44,410 nt of DNA. Origin: Albidovulum sp. bin36 (GTDB lineage Bacteria; Pseudomonadota; Alphaproteobacteria; Rhodobacterales; Rhodobacteraceae). Where the stretch lies: the NCBI GenBank assembly GCA_002238565.1, contig MPMP01000041.1, positions 1 through 44,410 on the forward strand, given 5' to 3'. Of this stretch, positions 8,242 through 17,850 are shown piece by piece. The position numbers were made by a program, and so were the translations under genes. The notes below the pieces were generated by a model. It was given only the letters and a program-made list of their open reading frames with translations. It ran no database searches and was not told the DNA's origin. How positions within the stretch are numbered: position 1 is the stretch's first letter; every line of letters starts with the position of its first letter.

Positions 8242-8364
8242 CATCCTGAAAAGAGCGCTCGGCCGATGCCTGGCGCGCCGGCCTTCAAGTAGGCTCGGGA
8301 CAAGGCTTTACCCGCGGAAATTTCAATTGTTTCGGGGTTAAGCGATGCCTTTTGGCAAGGTTCG

Positions 8365-10662
8365 CTAGCGCTCCGCGTATTGATTCCGAGCAATGCTCGA
8401 GAAATGCGGCTCTTCCCGAACCGCATCGAGTGCCAGCAGCGCGGGCGCGAACCGCCCTGAAGAGATTTTTATTTCGATTCGTCCGGTTTCCCCGAGGGAC
8501 TCAAGCCAGAACGCGGCGACTCCGCCCCTGAATGCAAGTCGGTCCGGGCCTATAATTTTCGCGGCGCCTTCGACTTCGACTTGCAGCGGATCTCCGAAAA
8601 CCGGCATGATCGAGCCCGCTTGATCAACTGCGCGCGCAACGACGCGAACGGAATCCTTCTCGGATGCCAAGAGATATTCCGAGTCCGCTTCAACATCGAT
8701 CCTGTCGGGGCGGGGATCGCAGACAAGCCGAACTTCCTCTTTCGCGACGCCGTTTACGAATCCTGTAAAGAAAAGATCCTCCCACTTCGTGCCCCAGCAG
8801 CCGATTTCTTCTATGGAAAGGTGCCGATGATCGATCACTACGGGCGGGAAGGGCAGATTCCGATAGTTTTCGCGGTCGGGCTTCGCCCGGACCGCGGACT
8901 TGTTTCCAAAGCGCAGCTCGACTTCGTCGCAGTTGGTCAGAACGATGAGCGGGAATATTCCGCCAATGCTTCGTTCGCCTCGAGAGCCGAAGGTTACCGG
9001 TTTCATTACAATGCCGTCCGACGGGTCGCATTGGCTTGAATATGCATAGGCGGCGAACTTCGGAATTCGAAACATATCCAGTACGCCGTGATGGCATATC
9101 CGGTCGCCCGAACCGAAGTCCTTGTGCGTATTGTAGTCCGCCATGCACCATCCGATGCAGCCGGATATCCGGGGATCTCCGTACATTGCATCCAGCACTT
9201 TGAGGTGGCGAGTTACGTGTTCGGCCTGCCTTTGCTCGGGGTCGAACGATTTTGTCGGGTACATATGCCCGTTGAACTCCGTAACCATATACGGAACCGG
9301 GTAGTTTAGGCCGGTTACGTCCCTTTGCTTCCGCAGGGAAATCGGGAAGTGGTTCGTCCACGGGAGCTCTTCATTGCCCTGAATGAAGTCGTTCATCGTG
9401 TAGACGTCCTCGAGCAATTCGCTATTGGGAAAATTCCGAACGCCCGCTGTTTGGCGCGTGGGGTCCAGCGCCCGCGCAACCGCGTTCGTTTCCTCGTAAA
9501 AGGCGCCGTCGTCTTGCGACTCGTTGATTCGAACTCCCCAAAGTATGATCGAAGGACGGTTCCAGTCCCGGCGGATCATGCGGCGGACGTTTTCGACCGC
9601 TTCACGCTTCCACTCGGGACCGCCGATATGCTGCCAGCCAGGAATTTCCTCAAAAACCAAAAGCCCAATTCTATCGCAGTGATCCAAAAACCAGGGCGAT
9701 TGAGGATAGTGCGAAGTTCGAACGAGATTGCATTTCAAATCGTATTTTACAATTTCGGCGTCGCGTTCCTGAGCGCGCCTGCCCATCGCGTATCCCGCAT
9801 AGGGATAGGACTGGTGGCGATTCAGCCCCATGATTTTCAGCGGTCGGCCATTCAGTTTAAACCCGTTCGGCGTAAACTCCGCAGTCCTAAACCCGATCCA
9901 TGTCGATACTTGGTCGGAGCCCTTAGAATGATCGAGTTCGACAAGGACTCGGTAGAGCGATGGATTGTCCAGTTCCCAAAGTTCGATATTCGGCAGATCG
10001 GCAAGTGAGATTTCGGTTCTTTCGCCGGCGTGAAGGCATGAATTGCAAGCGATTTCATTGCCTGAGGCATCAAATATCCGAGCCGTCAACTTCGCGTCGC
10101 CGCCTAGCTTTTGCGGGTTGCGCAATTCGCAATGGACGGTCGCGGATTTCAGTTCGGAAAGAACGTTTCGCGTTTCAACCTTGATTCTCTCGATAGAAAC
10201 GCAGTCGACGACCTTTAGCCAGGCATCGCGATAGATTCCGGCATAGGTCAGATAATCGATTTGACCGCCGAACGGCGGAAATTCCGGATTTTCAGTTCCG
10301 TCGATCTTCACCGAGACAAGATTAACGCCGCGTTTCAGATTGGAGTTCAACGGCACTTCGAAGGGCGTGTAGCCGTCCCTATGCGACGCAATTTTCTCGC
10401 CGTTCAGGTAAACGACGGAATCCGCCATCGCGCCGTCGAATACCAGGGAAACTTCCCGATTTTCGAATTCAGGCTGCCATTCGAAGGATTTCTGGTAGCA
10501 GAAACTGCGTTGGAATTCGGTTTCGTCAAAATAATTGTAGGGCAGTTCGACTGCGCTGTGCGGTAGATTAATCCTGCTGCCGCTTTTGAGTTCATAAATT
10601 AGGTTTTCTTCGAACCCTTCGTGGAAGGTCCAGTCATCGCTAAAGCGAGTAGTCGATCGCAT
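8365..10662 (-). CDS. Glycoside hydrolase family 2 protein (beta-galactosidase/beta-glucuronidase type)
   Basis: The 765-residue protein has the GH2 order: a jelly-roll sugar-binding domain (FDGAMADSVVYLNGEKI near 75-91; GIYRDAWLKVV), an immunoglobulin-like middle domain, and a TIM barrel. The barrel starts with LKIMGLNRHQSYP, has the acid/base pair Asn380-Glu381 (WGVRINESQ) and the nucleophile Glu462 (MVTEFNGH), and is followed by a C-terminal Ig-like extension. No signal peptide is visible, so it probably acts in the cytoplasm on imported glycosides. The C-terminal extension makes it longer than the roughly 600-residue glucuronidases. It converges with the catabolic operon end at 8241 and is likely transcribed from its own promoter. 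Substrate (galactoside, glucuronide, mannoside) is undetermined. Confidence 0.92.
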   Translation of the reverse strand: MRSTTRFSDDWTFHEGFEENLIYELKSGSRINLPHSAVELPYNYFDETEFQRSFCYQKSFEWQPEFENREVSLVFDGAMADSVVYLNGEKIASHRDGYTPFEVPLNSNLKRGVNLVSVKIDGTENPEFPPFGGQIDYLTYAGIYRDAWLKVVDCVSIERIKVETRNVLSELKSATVHCELRNPQKLGGDAKLTARIFDASGNEIACNSCLHAGERTEISLADLPNIELWELDNPSLYRVLVELDHSKGSDQVSTWIGFRTAEFTPNGFKLNGRPLKIMGLNRHQSYPYAGYAMGRRAQERDAEIVKYDLKCNLVRTSHYPQSPWFLDHCDRIGLLVFEEIPGWQHIGGPEWKREAVENVRRMIRRDWNRPSIILWGVRINESQDDGAFYEETNAVARALDPTRQTAGVRNFPNSELLEDVYTMNDFIQGNEELPWTNHFPISLRKQRDVTGLNYPVPYMVTEFNGHMYPTKSFDPEQRQAEHVTRHLKVLDAMYGDPRISGCIGWCMADYNTHKDFGSGDRICHHGVLDMFRIPKFAAYAYSSQCDPSDGIVMKPVTFGSRGERSIGGIFPLIVLTNCDEVELRFGNKSAVRAKPDRENYRNLPFPPVVIDHRHLSIEEIGCWGTKWEDLFFTGFVNGVAKEEVRLVCDPRPDRIDVEADSEYLLASEKDSVRVVARAVDQAGSIMPVFGDPLQVEVEGAAKIIGPDRLAFRGGVAAFWLESLGETGRIEIKISSGRFAPALLALDAVREEPHFSSIARNQYAER

Positions 10663-11638
10663 TGACAGCCCTTTTGATCAAATCTTTTAGTCGGTAGGCG
10701 GACAGCATTTACGCGTTCGATCTCTGACATTCAATCAATTCGTGCGGAGCATGACGCATTGCATCCAACTCGCGGAAACGGCCGCGATCCGAGGCTTGCC
10801 CTCAACTTCTCGGGAGCGCAACCAGCTGCGAATTCGCTAAGAACGTCTCATTTTATAGGTCATGCCGCCGTACCCCGGCTGTCCTTCGAATTGATGGAAT
10901 TTTCCTATCTGTAATTCGCGACGCAAGATTCGCGAGCAAGCAGATCGCTGGCGACCGGGGCCAGCACGTGGCTTCAGGCATTCTTGTAGCGCATGCCGAC
11001 CAGTTGCTTCCACGTCCTTTCGAAAGCGTTGAAGCCGATACGCATCCTCGATCTGCGCTTGCGGTCGTACCGCAATCGATCCCCGGCGGTCTCGACATAG
11101 CGCATGCGCGCGGCGTTCGCTTTGCGCACTTCGGCATTATGCCGAAAATCATCGATGACGGCGGCGACAAGGCTCTGCTTGCGGTCGGATTTCACAACCT
11201 CGAATAGCAGCGTGAACTCGTAGTTGCGGGGATAGTGAGCCTGGAGCGTAGAGCATGCGAATTCTAGAACATGAAAGAACCCAATGATTCAGTTTACCAT
11301 CGTGCTAAGAGGCCATTGCCGGAATGGGTCGATAAGGCCGCCTGTGATACTCAGATCTTTCAAGCCGAAATGAAGCGGGCTTCCTTACGAATAATTTCCC
11401 GCAACGCCCTTGCAAACAGTTTGGGACACGGCCTTATCGCCGACCGTTTGACATTCTCGATCGGCTCGGTTGCGCGAGTTGGCGAGGCGCGACATTAAAT
11501 TCGACCAGCGGAATTCCGCACGCCCCGCAAGCAGGAAAATTGCGAATCAAGACTAAGAATCCAATTTGAGAATTCTCGAATCGACGACGGGATACGATGG
11601 ATCCCAAAATGAGGACGGCTTTGCTCAGCGTGATACGA
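10663..11638. other. Long region without an intact gene
   Basis: Nearly 1 kb separates the GH2 start from the fpr stop. Apart from the protein-like fragment at 10974-11250 (listed separately) the open frames are short and show no family features. The 10690-10860 part should hold the GH2 promoter, but no convincing -35/-10 pair stood out. Confidence 0.45.
10974..11250 (-). pseudogene. Unrecognised gene fragment
   Basis: One frame reads STLQAHYPRNYEFTLLFEVV, then KSDRKQSLVAAVIDDFRHNAE, VRKANAARMRYVETAGDRLR, and ends FNAFERTWKQLVGMRYKNA with a stop at about 10974. The alternation of charged helices looks like real protein, while no upstream start with a ribosome site is visible. It may be the C-terminal end of a larger lost gene. 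I do not recognise the family, and a mobile-element origin is possible. Confidence 0.3.
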
Positions 11639-12460
11639 TTAGTCCACAAAGGCGCGCTCTATGACAAACTGACCGGGCGAACTGATTGATCCCTCCTTGA
11701 ATTCCATTGCTTCGAGCTTCGCCTTGAGCTCCTGCAGCATCGACATTGAGCCGCAAATCATCACTCTGTCCCGTTCGGGATCAAACGGCGGCCTATTTAT
11801 CAATTCGAAAAAAGTGCCGTCGTCGATTTTACTAGTTATGCGGCCTACGGTCTTGCTGGACTCTCGCGTCGTCGTTGGAAAGTGAATTAACTTCGCTCTG
11901 GCTTCGTCGCCGACCAACGGATCCTCCAGCGTTTTCGACAGCGTTTCGAAACCGTAGGTCAGTTCGTCTTTTTCCCGGCATGTATGGGTCACGACGACTT
12001 CTTCGAATTTCTCATAAATCTCGGGATCTCGCATTAGAGAGGCAAACGGCGCAATGCCAGTGCCGGTGGACAGCATGTAAATCCTGCTTCCGGGTAGAAG
12101 CGCATCCAATATAAGAGTGCCGGTCGACTTTTTCCTCATTAGTACCGTATCGCCGGGCTTGATCTTTTGAAGATGCTCGGTAAGCGGCCCGCCGGGAACC
12201 TTGATCGAAAAAAACTCCAGTTCCTCGTCCCATGCCGGACTGGATATCGAATACGCCCGGTAGACCGGCTTCGCGGCGTTCGGCAGCCCGATCATGACGA
12301 ATTCGCCCGACCTAAATCGAAAGCTTCGCGGGCGCGTCATGCGAAACTGAAACAGTCTCGGAGTATAGTGTTTTACTTCCGTCACCGTTTCGGCAAAAAC
12401 GCCGGGCGGCACAGGATGCTGCAATGCGGATTTCTCCTCGCGGGCAATACCTTCGCTCAC
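11639..12460 (-). CDS. fpr: Ferredoxin/flavodoxin-NADP(+) reductase
   Basis: The 273-residue protein carries the FAD-binding motif RAYSISSP (residues 68-75), an NADP pyrophosphate loop GTGIAPF (133-139), the THTCREKDELTYG segment, and the Cys-Gly motif MICGSMSM. The C-terminus FVIERAFVD extends past the point where plant-type enzymes end in Tyr, as in alphaproteobacterial FPRs. It moves electrons between NADPH and ferredoxin or flavodoxin in the cytoplasm, with roles in oxidative stress and Fe-S supply. The start is the GTG at 12460 (MSEGIAREEK). It lies one base after the TGA of a small upstream ORF, so the two may be translated together. Confidence 0.92.
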   Translation of the reverse strand: MSEGIAREEKSALQHPVPPGVFAETVTEVKHYTPRLFQFRMTRPRSFRFRSGEFVMIGLPNAAKPVYRAYSISSPAWDEELEFFSIKVPGGPLTEHLQKIKPGDTVLMRKKSTGTLILDALLPGSRIYMLSTGTGIAPFASLMRDPEIYEKFEEVVVTHTCREKDELTYGFETLSKTLEDPLVGDEARAKLIHFPTTTRESSKTVGRITSKIDDGTFFELINRPPFDPERDRVMICGSMSMLQELKAKLEAMEFKEGSISSPGQFVIERAFVD

Positions 12461-12461
12461 G

Positions 12462-12662
12462 TCATGGCTCCGTTTTCAAATTCGGCTGCGGCTCGGAACT
12501 GGAAAATAGTTTCAGCGCGCCCGGCATACCGGAAGCTTCGTTGTTGACTTGTACAGGTATAGCCCGAATTCCCCGGAAAATGCTGTTCATGAAAATCAAC
12601 CGGTCGCCCTCAGCGAATGCTTCGCCTTGCATGCGCCGAGGCTTCGAAATTCCCCTTTCCAT
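12462..12662 (-). CDS. Small ORF directly upstream of fpr, unknown
   Basis: From the ATG at 12662, preceded by GGAGGAG at a good distance, 66 codons lead to a TGA at 12464-12462, one base before the fpr GTG. The product begins MERGISKPRRMQGEAFAEG and contains RLIFMNSIFRGIRAIPVQVN. No domain is recognised. The ribosome-binding site and the close junction support translation, perhaps as a leader that couples to fpr. The frame stays open upstream to about 12860, but that part has no comparable start signal. Confidence 0.4.
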   Translation of the reverse strand: MERGISKPRRMQGEAFAEGDRLIFMNSIFRGIRAIPVQVNNEASGMPGALKLFSSSEPQPNLKTEP

Positions 12663-12872
12663 CCGCACTCCTCCAAAGCCATGCATAATGCCGCAATCAG
12701 TCAGTGGCGACCCGCGGAAGCCGCTTCCTAGAATCCCGCGCCTCCGGTTCATTCTAACACGGATTGCCGAAAACCCGGAATTCGAGCCGATCGACCGATA
12801 TAAATGAAGCAGACGCTTTGTCGCGTCGCCGCGAACTTGCCTCCGCTCCAACCCGCGCATACATAGATCATC

Positions 12873-13556
12873 ATGTCCAAACTGCTGTACCTATTCCTGC
12901 TGCCGCTTGTTTTTTCGCTTGTGCGTTACCAATTTGCTCTGTTTCAAATGAAAAGAGACATCGAAAGTAAATCCACGGATCTCAACGACGCGCCGGTTGA
13001 TCGGCTGAACGGCAGAATGGCGGCGGTTCTAGGCGTTTCGTCCATCGATGCCAATATCTTCGAAATCGACGCGGTCAATGGATTCGCAGTTCCGGACGGG
13101 CGCATTTTCATAACTCGCGGTCTTATGAATCGATACCGCGTCGGAGATATCTCGGCCGAGGAGATTGCATCGGTAATCGCCCATGAGATCGGACACGTTG
13201 CGCTAGGCCATGCCAAACGGCGGATGGTCGATGTCGCCGGGAAGGATGCGATGCGCATTGCTCTCGGGTTCATGTTTCTAAAGATACCGCTGGTCGGCAA
13301 TTTAATAGCCGATTTCCTCGCTCGGATATTCGTTTCGGGTCTTTCCAGGCGAGACGAGTACGCCGCCGACAAATTTGCCAGCGGCTTGCTGATCAAGTCC
13401 GGAATCGGCACCGCTCCGCAAAAAAGCCTATTCGATAAATTGGGCATGATGGGTTCCGGCGCGGACGGCGTCGCGTGGCTAATGGACCATCCGAAGGCTA
13501 AAGACAGGATTCTGGCCATAGAAAAAAACGAACGGGAGTGGGGTGTTCACGCCTGA
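12873..13556 (+). CDS. M48 family zinc metallopeptidase
   Basis: The 227-residue product starts with a short hydrophobic helix (LLYLFLLPLVFSLV, residues 4-17), likely a membrane anchor. It then has the M48 peptidase domain with the zinc motif HEIGH (His104, Glu105, His108), and Glu162 in RRDEYAAD as the probable third ligand. A second hydrophobic stretch lies at about 128-153. The closing WLMDHPKAKDRI is typical of M48 proteins, where a DHP motif contributes to the active site. It is shorter than HtpX and lacks its two C-terminal transmembrane helices. Related proteins take part in turnover of misfolded membrane or periplasmic proteins. It is transcribed away from fpr across a 210-base gap. 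Confidence 0.9.
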   Translation: MSKLLYLFLLPLVFSLVRYQFALFQMKRDIESKSTDLNDAPVDRLNGRMAAVLGVSSIDANIFEIDAVNGFAVPDGRIFITRGLMNRYRVGDISAEEIASVIAHEIGHVALGHAKRRMVDVAGKDAMRIALGFMFLKIPLVGNLIADFLARIFVSGLSRRDEYAADKFASGLLIKSGIGTAPQKSLFDKLGMMGSGADGVAWLMDHPKAKDRILAIEKNEREWGVHA

Positions 13557-13788
13557 AGATTCAGGCGCGAATTCCCTAGGTCAAACCTTTAGAAGCGCGA
13601 GTTTTCGCTTATTTCCTGCAATATGCAAATCGTCGATCGCTTCGGTCATTGCTAAATGCCAGATAATTCGTTATTCCGCTGCGCCGTAAGCTCTAGGCCG
13701 GAATGTGGATTTTTGCCGCCTTTTTCGCAGGCAATTTAGACGGGACTAGCCGCTCAACGCCCTCCTTCGGAAAGGAAAAGTGCGAATA

Positions 13789-14564
13789 ATGAATAATCTG
13801 GAAAGCGATCTTCGCAGCGAAATCGTTGCCAATTGCAGAAAAATGAATGCCATCGGTCTAAACCAAGGCACATCGGGAAATATTTCGGCAAGGCTGGGAG
13901 ATCGGATGCTGATATCTCCTTCGTCGATTCCATACGATGACATGGAGCCCTCGATGATCGCCTCCATGCCCATCGACGGAGACTACGGCTCATGGGAGGG
14001 ACCGCTTAGACCGTCGTCGGAATGGCGCTTCCACCTGGACATCCTTCGCGAGCGGCCGGAAGTATCGGCCACTGTTCATGCGCATCCGCCGTACTGCACG
14101 GCTCTCGCGATCGCGCGCAAGCCGATACCGGCTTTTCCTTTCATTGGTGCCATTTTTTGCGGCCATTCCGGCCGCCGTGCCGCCCGTCTCTCGCGCTCGC
14201 GCAAAAGCCGATACCGGCTTGCCATTACATGGTTGCGATTTTTGGCGGCAATTCGGTTCGCTGCGCCGACTATGCCACATTTGGAACCAAGGAGTTGTCG
14301 CTCGCAGTTCTGAAAGCCCTGGCCGGACGATCGGCTTGCTTGCTCGCCAATCACGGATCGATTGCTACGGGCGACGGCCTCTCGAACGCCATGTGGAGGG
14401 CGGTGGAGTTAGAAACTATCGCGCACCAATATTTCTGTTCGCTTTTGATTGGCGGCCCGGTTGTCTTGAACAACGAGCAAATCGCCGACACCGTGGCCGG
14501 AATGGCGAAGTACGCGCCGCAAAAAAATCCCGACAGCGAGGACATCAAGGCGGCTGCCGCCTAG
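13789..14564 (+). pseudogene. Class II aldolase (fuculose-phosphate aldolase-like), disrupted by an 86-bp internal duplication
   Basis: The 5' part encodes NQGTSGNISARL, SSEWRFHLDIL (Glu78) and TVHAHPPYCTALAIARKPIPA (His97, His99), the phosphate loop, acid and zinc ligands of the AraD/FucA family. The 3' part, in another frame, encodes KPIPACHYMVAIFGGNSVRC, ADYATFGTKEL and CLLANHGSIATG (last zinc histidine), ending KAAAA. Between them the segment around KPIPA occurs twice at an 86-base offset (see repeat). Eighty-six is not a multiple of three, so the frame breaks. The locus is 776 bases. Removing 86 leaves 690, exactly 230 codons, a normal size for the family. A ribosome site (GGAAAGGAAAAG) supports the ATG at 13789. 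As it stands no full enzyme can be made without frameshifting. Confidence 0.8.
14103..14274 (+). repeat. Diverged tandem duplication inside the aldolase gene, two 86-base units
   Basis: Unit 1 (about 14103-14188) and unit 2 (about 14189-14274) align without gaps at roughly 70-75 percent identity by eye, including the exact 16-mer AAGCCGATACCGGCTT at 14119-14134 and 14205-14220. Both units translate to related peptides in the aldolase frame (ALAIARKPIPAFPFIGAIFC and SLALAQKPIPACHYMVAIFG), so the copies look paralogous, not a fresh duplication. Confidence 0.75.
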
Positions 14565-15025
14565 CGGAGGTTTCCGCGCGACAACTTTCGGAAAATCCTG
14601 CCTGATTCGGTGCTATTCGAAGCAATGCCGAAAAATCGAACGCCGGGCGACCCGGGAAAAGCCTAGGCGATTCCGGACTGCCGATTTAAAACTCTTCGCA
14701 ATTCGCGCGTTCGAGCCGCCTTTTTTTTCGAGGCTCGCGTTCCGGCGCGGGCGTTCGCGTTTTTCGGAAGGGATGCTCGACGTATTTCTTCCAAGTCGAC
14801 GAATTCGCACGCGTCGGCTTTCCCCTAGCCGCGAAAATCCAAGTTGCAAGGGAAAGCCCGTAATTCGGACGCACTTAGTCACATCCGCTCTCCAAGCCGG
14901 CCCGGATCGAACCGACGGCCTATAATTGAAAAGAAGACGGTGCGCGGCGACGCTGCCAAGGTTCGACGAGATATGGAAAAGCGGATTGCGAGATATCGGC
15001 TCGCGGGATTCCGGTTGTAGTCGGG
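14565..15025. other. Intergenic stretch without recognisable gene
   Basis: Open frames exist on both strands, but their translations are arginine- and serine-rich and show no family features. Directly after the aldolase stop GCGGA-GGTT-TCCGC forms a short hairpin without a T-tract. Confidence 0.5.
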
Positions 15026-15397
15026 TCAGACATGCTGATCGATCAGAATCGGATTGCCGTCTGGGTCGCAAAGCATGCAACTGGCGGGGCCCGTCGTGGA
15101 TTCGTCCGCTTCGTTGACGAATTCAATGCCGTCCGCCTTGAGCGCCTTTTGAATCTCGCGAATGTCGGTGAATTCATCCAGCTTTTGCGCATTCGGGTCC
15201 CATCCGGGGTTGAAGGTCAAGATGTTATTTTCGAACATGCCCTGAAAAAGGCCGATGATGCAGCCAGAATTCTTCATGATGAGCCAGCCTTGATCCTCCT
15301 GTCCGCCGAAGACGGACAAGCCGAGCTTTTCGTAGAACTCTCGGGAAGCGGCAATGTCCTTGACAGCCAGGCTAACGGAAAAGTTTCCGAGATTCAT
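15026..15397 (-). CDS. VOC superfamily (glyoxalase/bleomycin-resistance/dioxygenase fold) protein
   Basis: From the ATG at 15397 the product has 123 residues, a single VOC unit: [23 protein letters not shown], the strand [16 protein letters not shown], the helix [14 protein letters not shown] and the closing [14 protein letters not shown]. The open frame continues upstream to 15508, but the VOC domain begins exactly at MNLGNFSVS. The spacing and closing Glu/Asp pattern fit the VOC proteins often found as small stand-alone metal-dependent enzymes or binding proteins. The substrate is unknown. It stands alone, with non-coding DNA on both sides. Confidence 0.85.
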   Translation of the reverse strand: MNLGNFSVSLAVKDIAASREFYEKLGLSVFGGQEDQGWLIMKNSGCIIGLFQGMFENNILTFNPGWDPNAQKLDEFTDIREIQKALKADGIEFVNEADESTTGPASCMLCDPDGNPILIDQHV

Positions 15398-16488
15398 ACT
15401 TCTACTCCATAAGTCCAGCGGCTCGAGGAAATTCCCGAGGCCGCCATAGAAAGAATTGCGCATCAAGTGCGCTACGGCGACTCTCGCACTAGCGATGGAA
15501 TTGCGCAATCGCGCAATATTGCTGAATTGCTGGCCGGCATTTTGCGACTGCTCCCACTCAGAACTGCGAGGAAGCCGTCGCAGCTGCCCGATGCCGGTTA
15601 CGGGGTGTCGAAATTCGAACGGGATCAGCGCTTTTTTCCTAGCAGGTGCGAATTCCGCCCGATAATTATCGTTGACATGCCGATATCGGCATATTGGCCG
15701 CTTCGGAAGGTAGCTTCAGTCGGCGGTTTTCATTTAGCTTGGAACTCTCCCGGCTCGCCGCGCTGTTTATCGGGACCGATTTGCGCGCTCATTGCGTCCG
15801 GACAAGAAATTTGTTCGTTTTGGGGGGCGCGATCGCATATCGCCGGGCACCGGACAGGCGCAGGGTCGACCGCATCTTGCGCATCGAGGCTCCGAACACC
15901 GCCTCCAAACCGCGTTGCAAAGTCATTGGGCCGAAATCCGGAAACTACCGCCGCGACAAATGCTCCGATCACGGGTTCAGGAGGGCGGCGGCAGTCGATG
16001 TTTCGTCGAATTGCATTGTCTCATATCGCCGCGTCCGACAAAATTGCCGACATCTGCGGTTCCGGACCCGGTCGCGCTCGCCCTTCGCTTTGCGGCGTCT
16101 CGCTCCGCGGCAAGACTCGCGGCTTCCAGCATGGCCGCTGGATTTCGAACAAATCCGGTTGCCGCGGCCGCAGGCCCTGCGCGACACCACCCGGCGGCCG
16201 ATTCGACTGCGCTAAAAGCCGGCCCTCAACGCCGCACATCCACTATCTCCGCTTAAACCGCGAGCACACGGACAAGCTTCGTAATTGGACAACCGGGACG
16301 ATGCCCGAATCGCGGTTGCGGACGAGAGACAACGGAGAGAAAGGGAGTATAACAGTAGGGAAAGAGAACAATTTTACAAAAGCGCGGCGAATCGCCAGTA
16401 TCCCGCGCTGTCGTTCCGCCGTCGACGCTCTTTTGCGTAGTCGCGTCGGACATGCCGGCGACGAATATCGGACCTTGAAGGAATGAAT
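15398..16488. other. Long region without recognisable gene
   Basis: A frame stays open on the plus strand from 15467 to 16486, but its translation is rich in Arg, Ser, Cys and Pro without secondary-structure pattern, as expected from chance in GC-rich DNA. No RNA gene was seen. The final 100 bases must contain the agmatinase promoter. The repeat element at 16318-16406 lies here. Confidence 0.5.
16318..16406 (-). repeat. Intergenic repeat element, copy B
   Basis: On the minus strand this 89-base segment begins with a 22-base block containing TGGCGATTCGCCG, followed by a pyrimidine-rich stretch and a 15-base block TTGTCTCTCGTCCGC. The same two blocks in the same order occur at 27262-27345, with 21 of 22 and 14 of 15 matches. 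It lies 83 bases upstream of the agmatinase start. Confidence 0.5.
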
Positions 16489-17472
16489 ATGTCTGACGAA
16501 CATCTAGCGGCCATGATGGACAACCTTTATTGGTGGGGTATTCCAACATTGTTCCGCTGCCCGAATGAACGCCCCGAAGGCGCGGACATCGCCTTGGTCG
16601 GCGTGCCGCATTCCACGGGCAACGGCACGACGGAGCGCGATCAGCATCTTGGACCCCGGGCTTTGCGCAATGTGTCTTCGGTCGCGCGGCGCGTGCATGG
16701 TGACTTTCGCCTGAACCCCTGGGAGGCGGCCAGGATCGTGGATGCGGGCGACGTGCCTTTCCCGCGCGCCAATGACAACGAAGCATGCATCAAGCAGATT
16801 ACCCGGTTCTATCAGCACATCGACGCGGCCGGCGCCCGTCCGGTTTCGATCGGCGGCGATCACTCGATAACCGGCGGGATCGTGCAGGCGCTCGGGCGCG
16901 GCAAGCTCACATGCGGCGAGCCTGTCTGCTTTCTCCATCTCGATGCCCATACCGATGTATTCACCAAGGTCGACCATTTCCTCGGGGCCAAGAAGTCAGC
17001 TGCCCATTGGGGCGCGTATCTGGTCGATCAAGGCGATGTGGATCCGCATCATTCCATGCAAATTGGTCTGCGGGGCCATGCCCGAACATTGGATTGGCTG
17101 CAGCCATCCTACGACTACGGCTACAACGTGGTCACAATGAAGGAATTTCGCAAGCGAGGCATCGATGACGTGGTGATGCAAATCCGCGAAGTCATAGCCG
17201 CACGGCCGGTCTACATCACATTCGACCTCGATTGCCTAGATCCGTCCATTGCGCCCGCGGTATCGAATCTAGAGCCGAGCGAAAAAGGTTTTGACATCGA
17301 CGAGGCCGTGGCGCTTTTGCGCGCCGTGCGAGGAATGAACATCGTGGGCGGCGATGTCGTTTGCATCATGCCGACCAAGGACAACCCCAATCAAATCACC
17401 GCCCTGACAGCCGCAGCCATCATGTTCGAGATGATTTCCATGATCGCCGAGAACGTGAGAAATGCGCGCTAG
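16489..17472 (+). CDS. Agmatinase/guanidinobutyrase-type ureohydrolase
   Basis: Start at the ATG at 16489: GAAGGA lies six bases before it, while the ATG at 16483 abuts that site. The 327-residue protein has all arginase-family manganese motifs: GGDHS (122-126, His125), DAHTD (152-156) and FDLDCLDP (Asp246, Asp248). These enzymes hydrolyse a guanidino group to urea and an amine. The family cannot be resolved further by eye: agmatine, guanidinobutyrate, guanidinopropionate or related compounds are candidates. N-terminal residues such as MMDNLYWWGIPTLFRCP resemble the agmatinase/guanidinobutyrase branch of proteobacteria. The gene stands alone without an adjacent transporter or regulator. Confidence 0.9.
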   Translation: MSDEHLAAMMDNLYWWGIPTLFRCPNERPEGADIALVGVPHSTGNGTTERDQHLGPRALRNVSSVARRVHGDFRLNPWEAARIVDAGDVPFPRANDNEACIKQITRFYQHIDAAGARPVSIGGDHSITGGIVQALGRGKLTCGEPVCFLHLDAHTDVFTKVDHFLGAKKSAAHWGAYLVDQGDVDPHHSMQIGLRGHARTLDWLQPSYDYGYNVVTMKEFRKRGIDDVVMQIREVIAARPVYITFDLDCLDPSIAPAVSNLEPSEKGFDIDEAVALLRAVRGMNIVGGDVVCIMPTKDNPNQITALTAAAIMFEMISMIAENVRNAR

Positions 17473-17850
17473 AATCCCGACCCCTACTTGCCAAGACATG
17501 TTTGTTATTCGGTATTGAAACAACCTTCATTGTGCATTTGCCTAACCACTTCCAACGCATCAAAAGGCTGCCCTGCGCTCAATAGGGCATCAGATTGCGC
17601 ATCCTGACTTTCGCACCATTCAATAGCTGTTCTTGTTCCGCAAGCGACTCTCGCGGAGGACGTTGTGTGTTTGCGCTATTGCATTCAGCGAGAACTACGC
17701 TTGCAAGCATGACAATCCAAGATTTTGACATTGAATACTCCTGGTTAGTTCCAGGCTGTCCAGTTTCAATAGGGCATACTACTGTTCGGTCCTACTCCCT
17801 GATCTCCGTTTTGGCCCGTTCGCTGGACAATCCCCTATCGAACGCACTCG
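17473..17850. other. Intergenic stretch without recognisable gene
   Basis: The sequence has near-average base composition and short open frames without family features. The 11-mer CAATAGGGCAT occurs twice about 190 bases apart. I see no terminator for the agmatinase gene. Confidence 0.45.

Noticed and set aside
15467..16486. Open frame of 339 codons on the plus strand before the agmatinase gene
   Set aside because: The translation is low in helix and strand pattern, rich in Arg/Ser/Cys/Pro, has no start signal, and resembles chance frames in GC-rich DNA.
17579..17780. Direct repeat CAATAGGGCAT, two copies about 190 bases apart
   Set aside because: Eleven bases, two copies, no palindrome or linked gene; could be chance, and there is no CRISPR-like periodicity.
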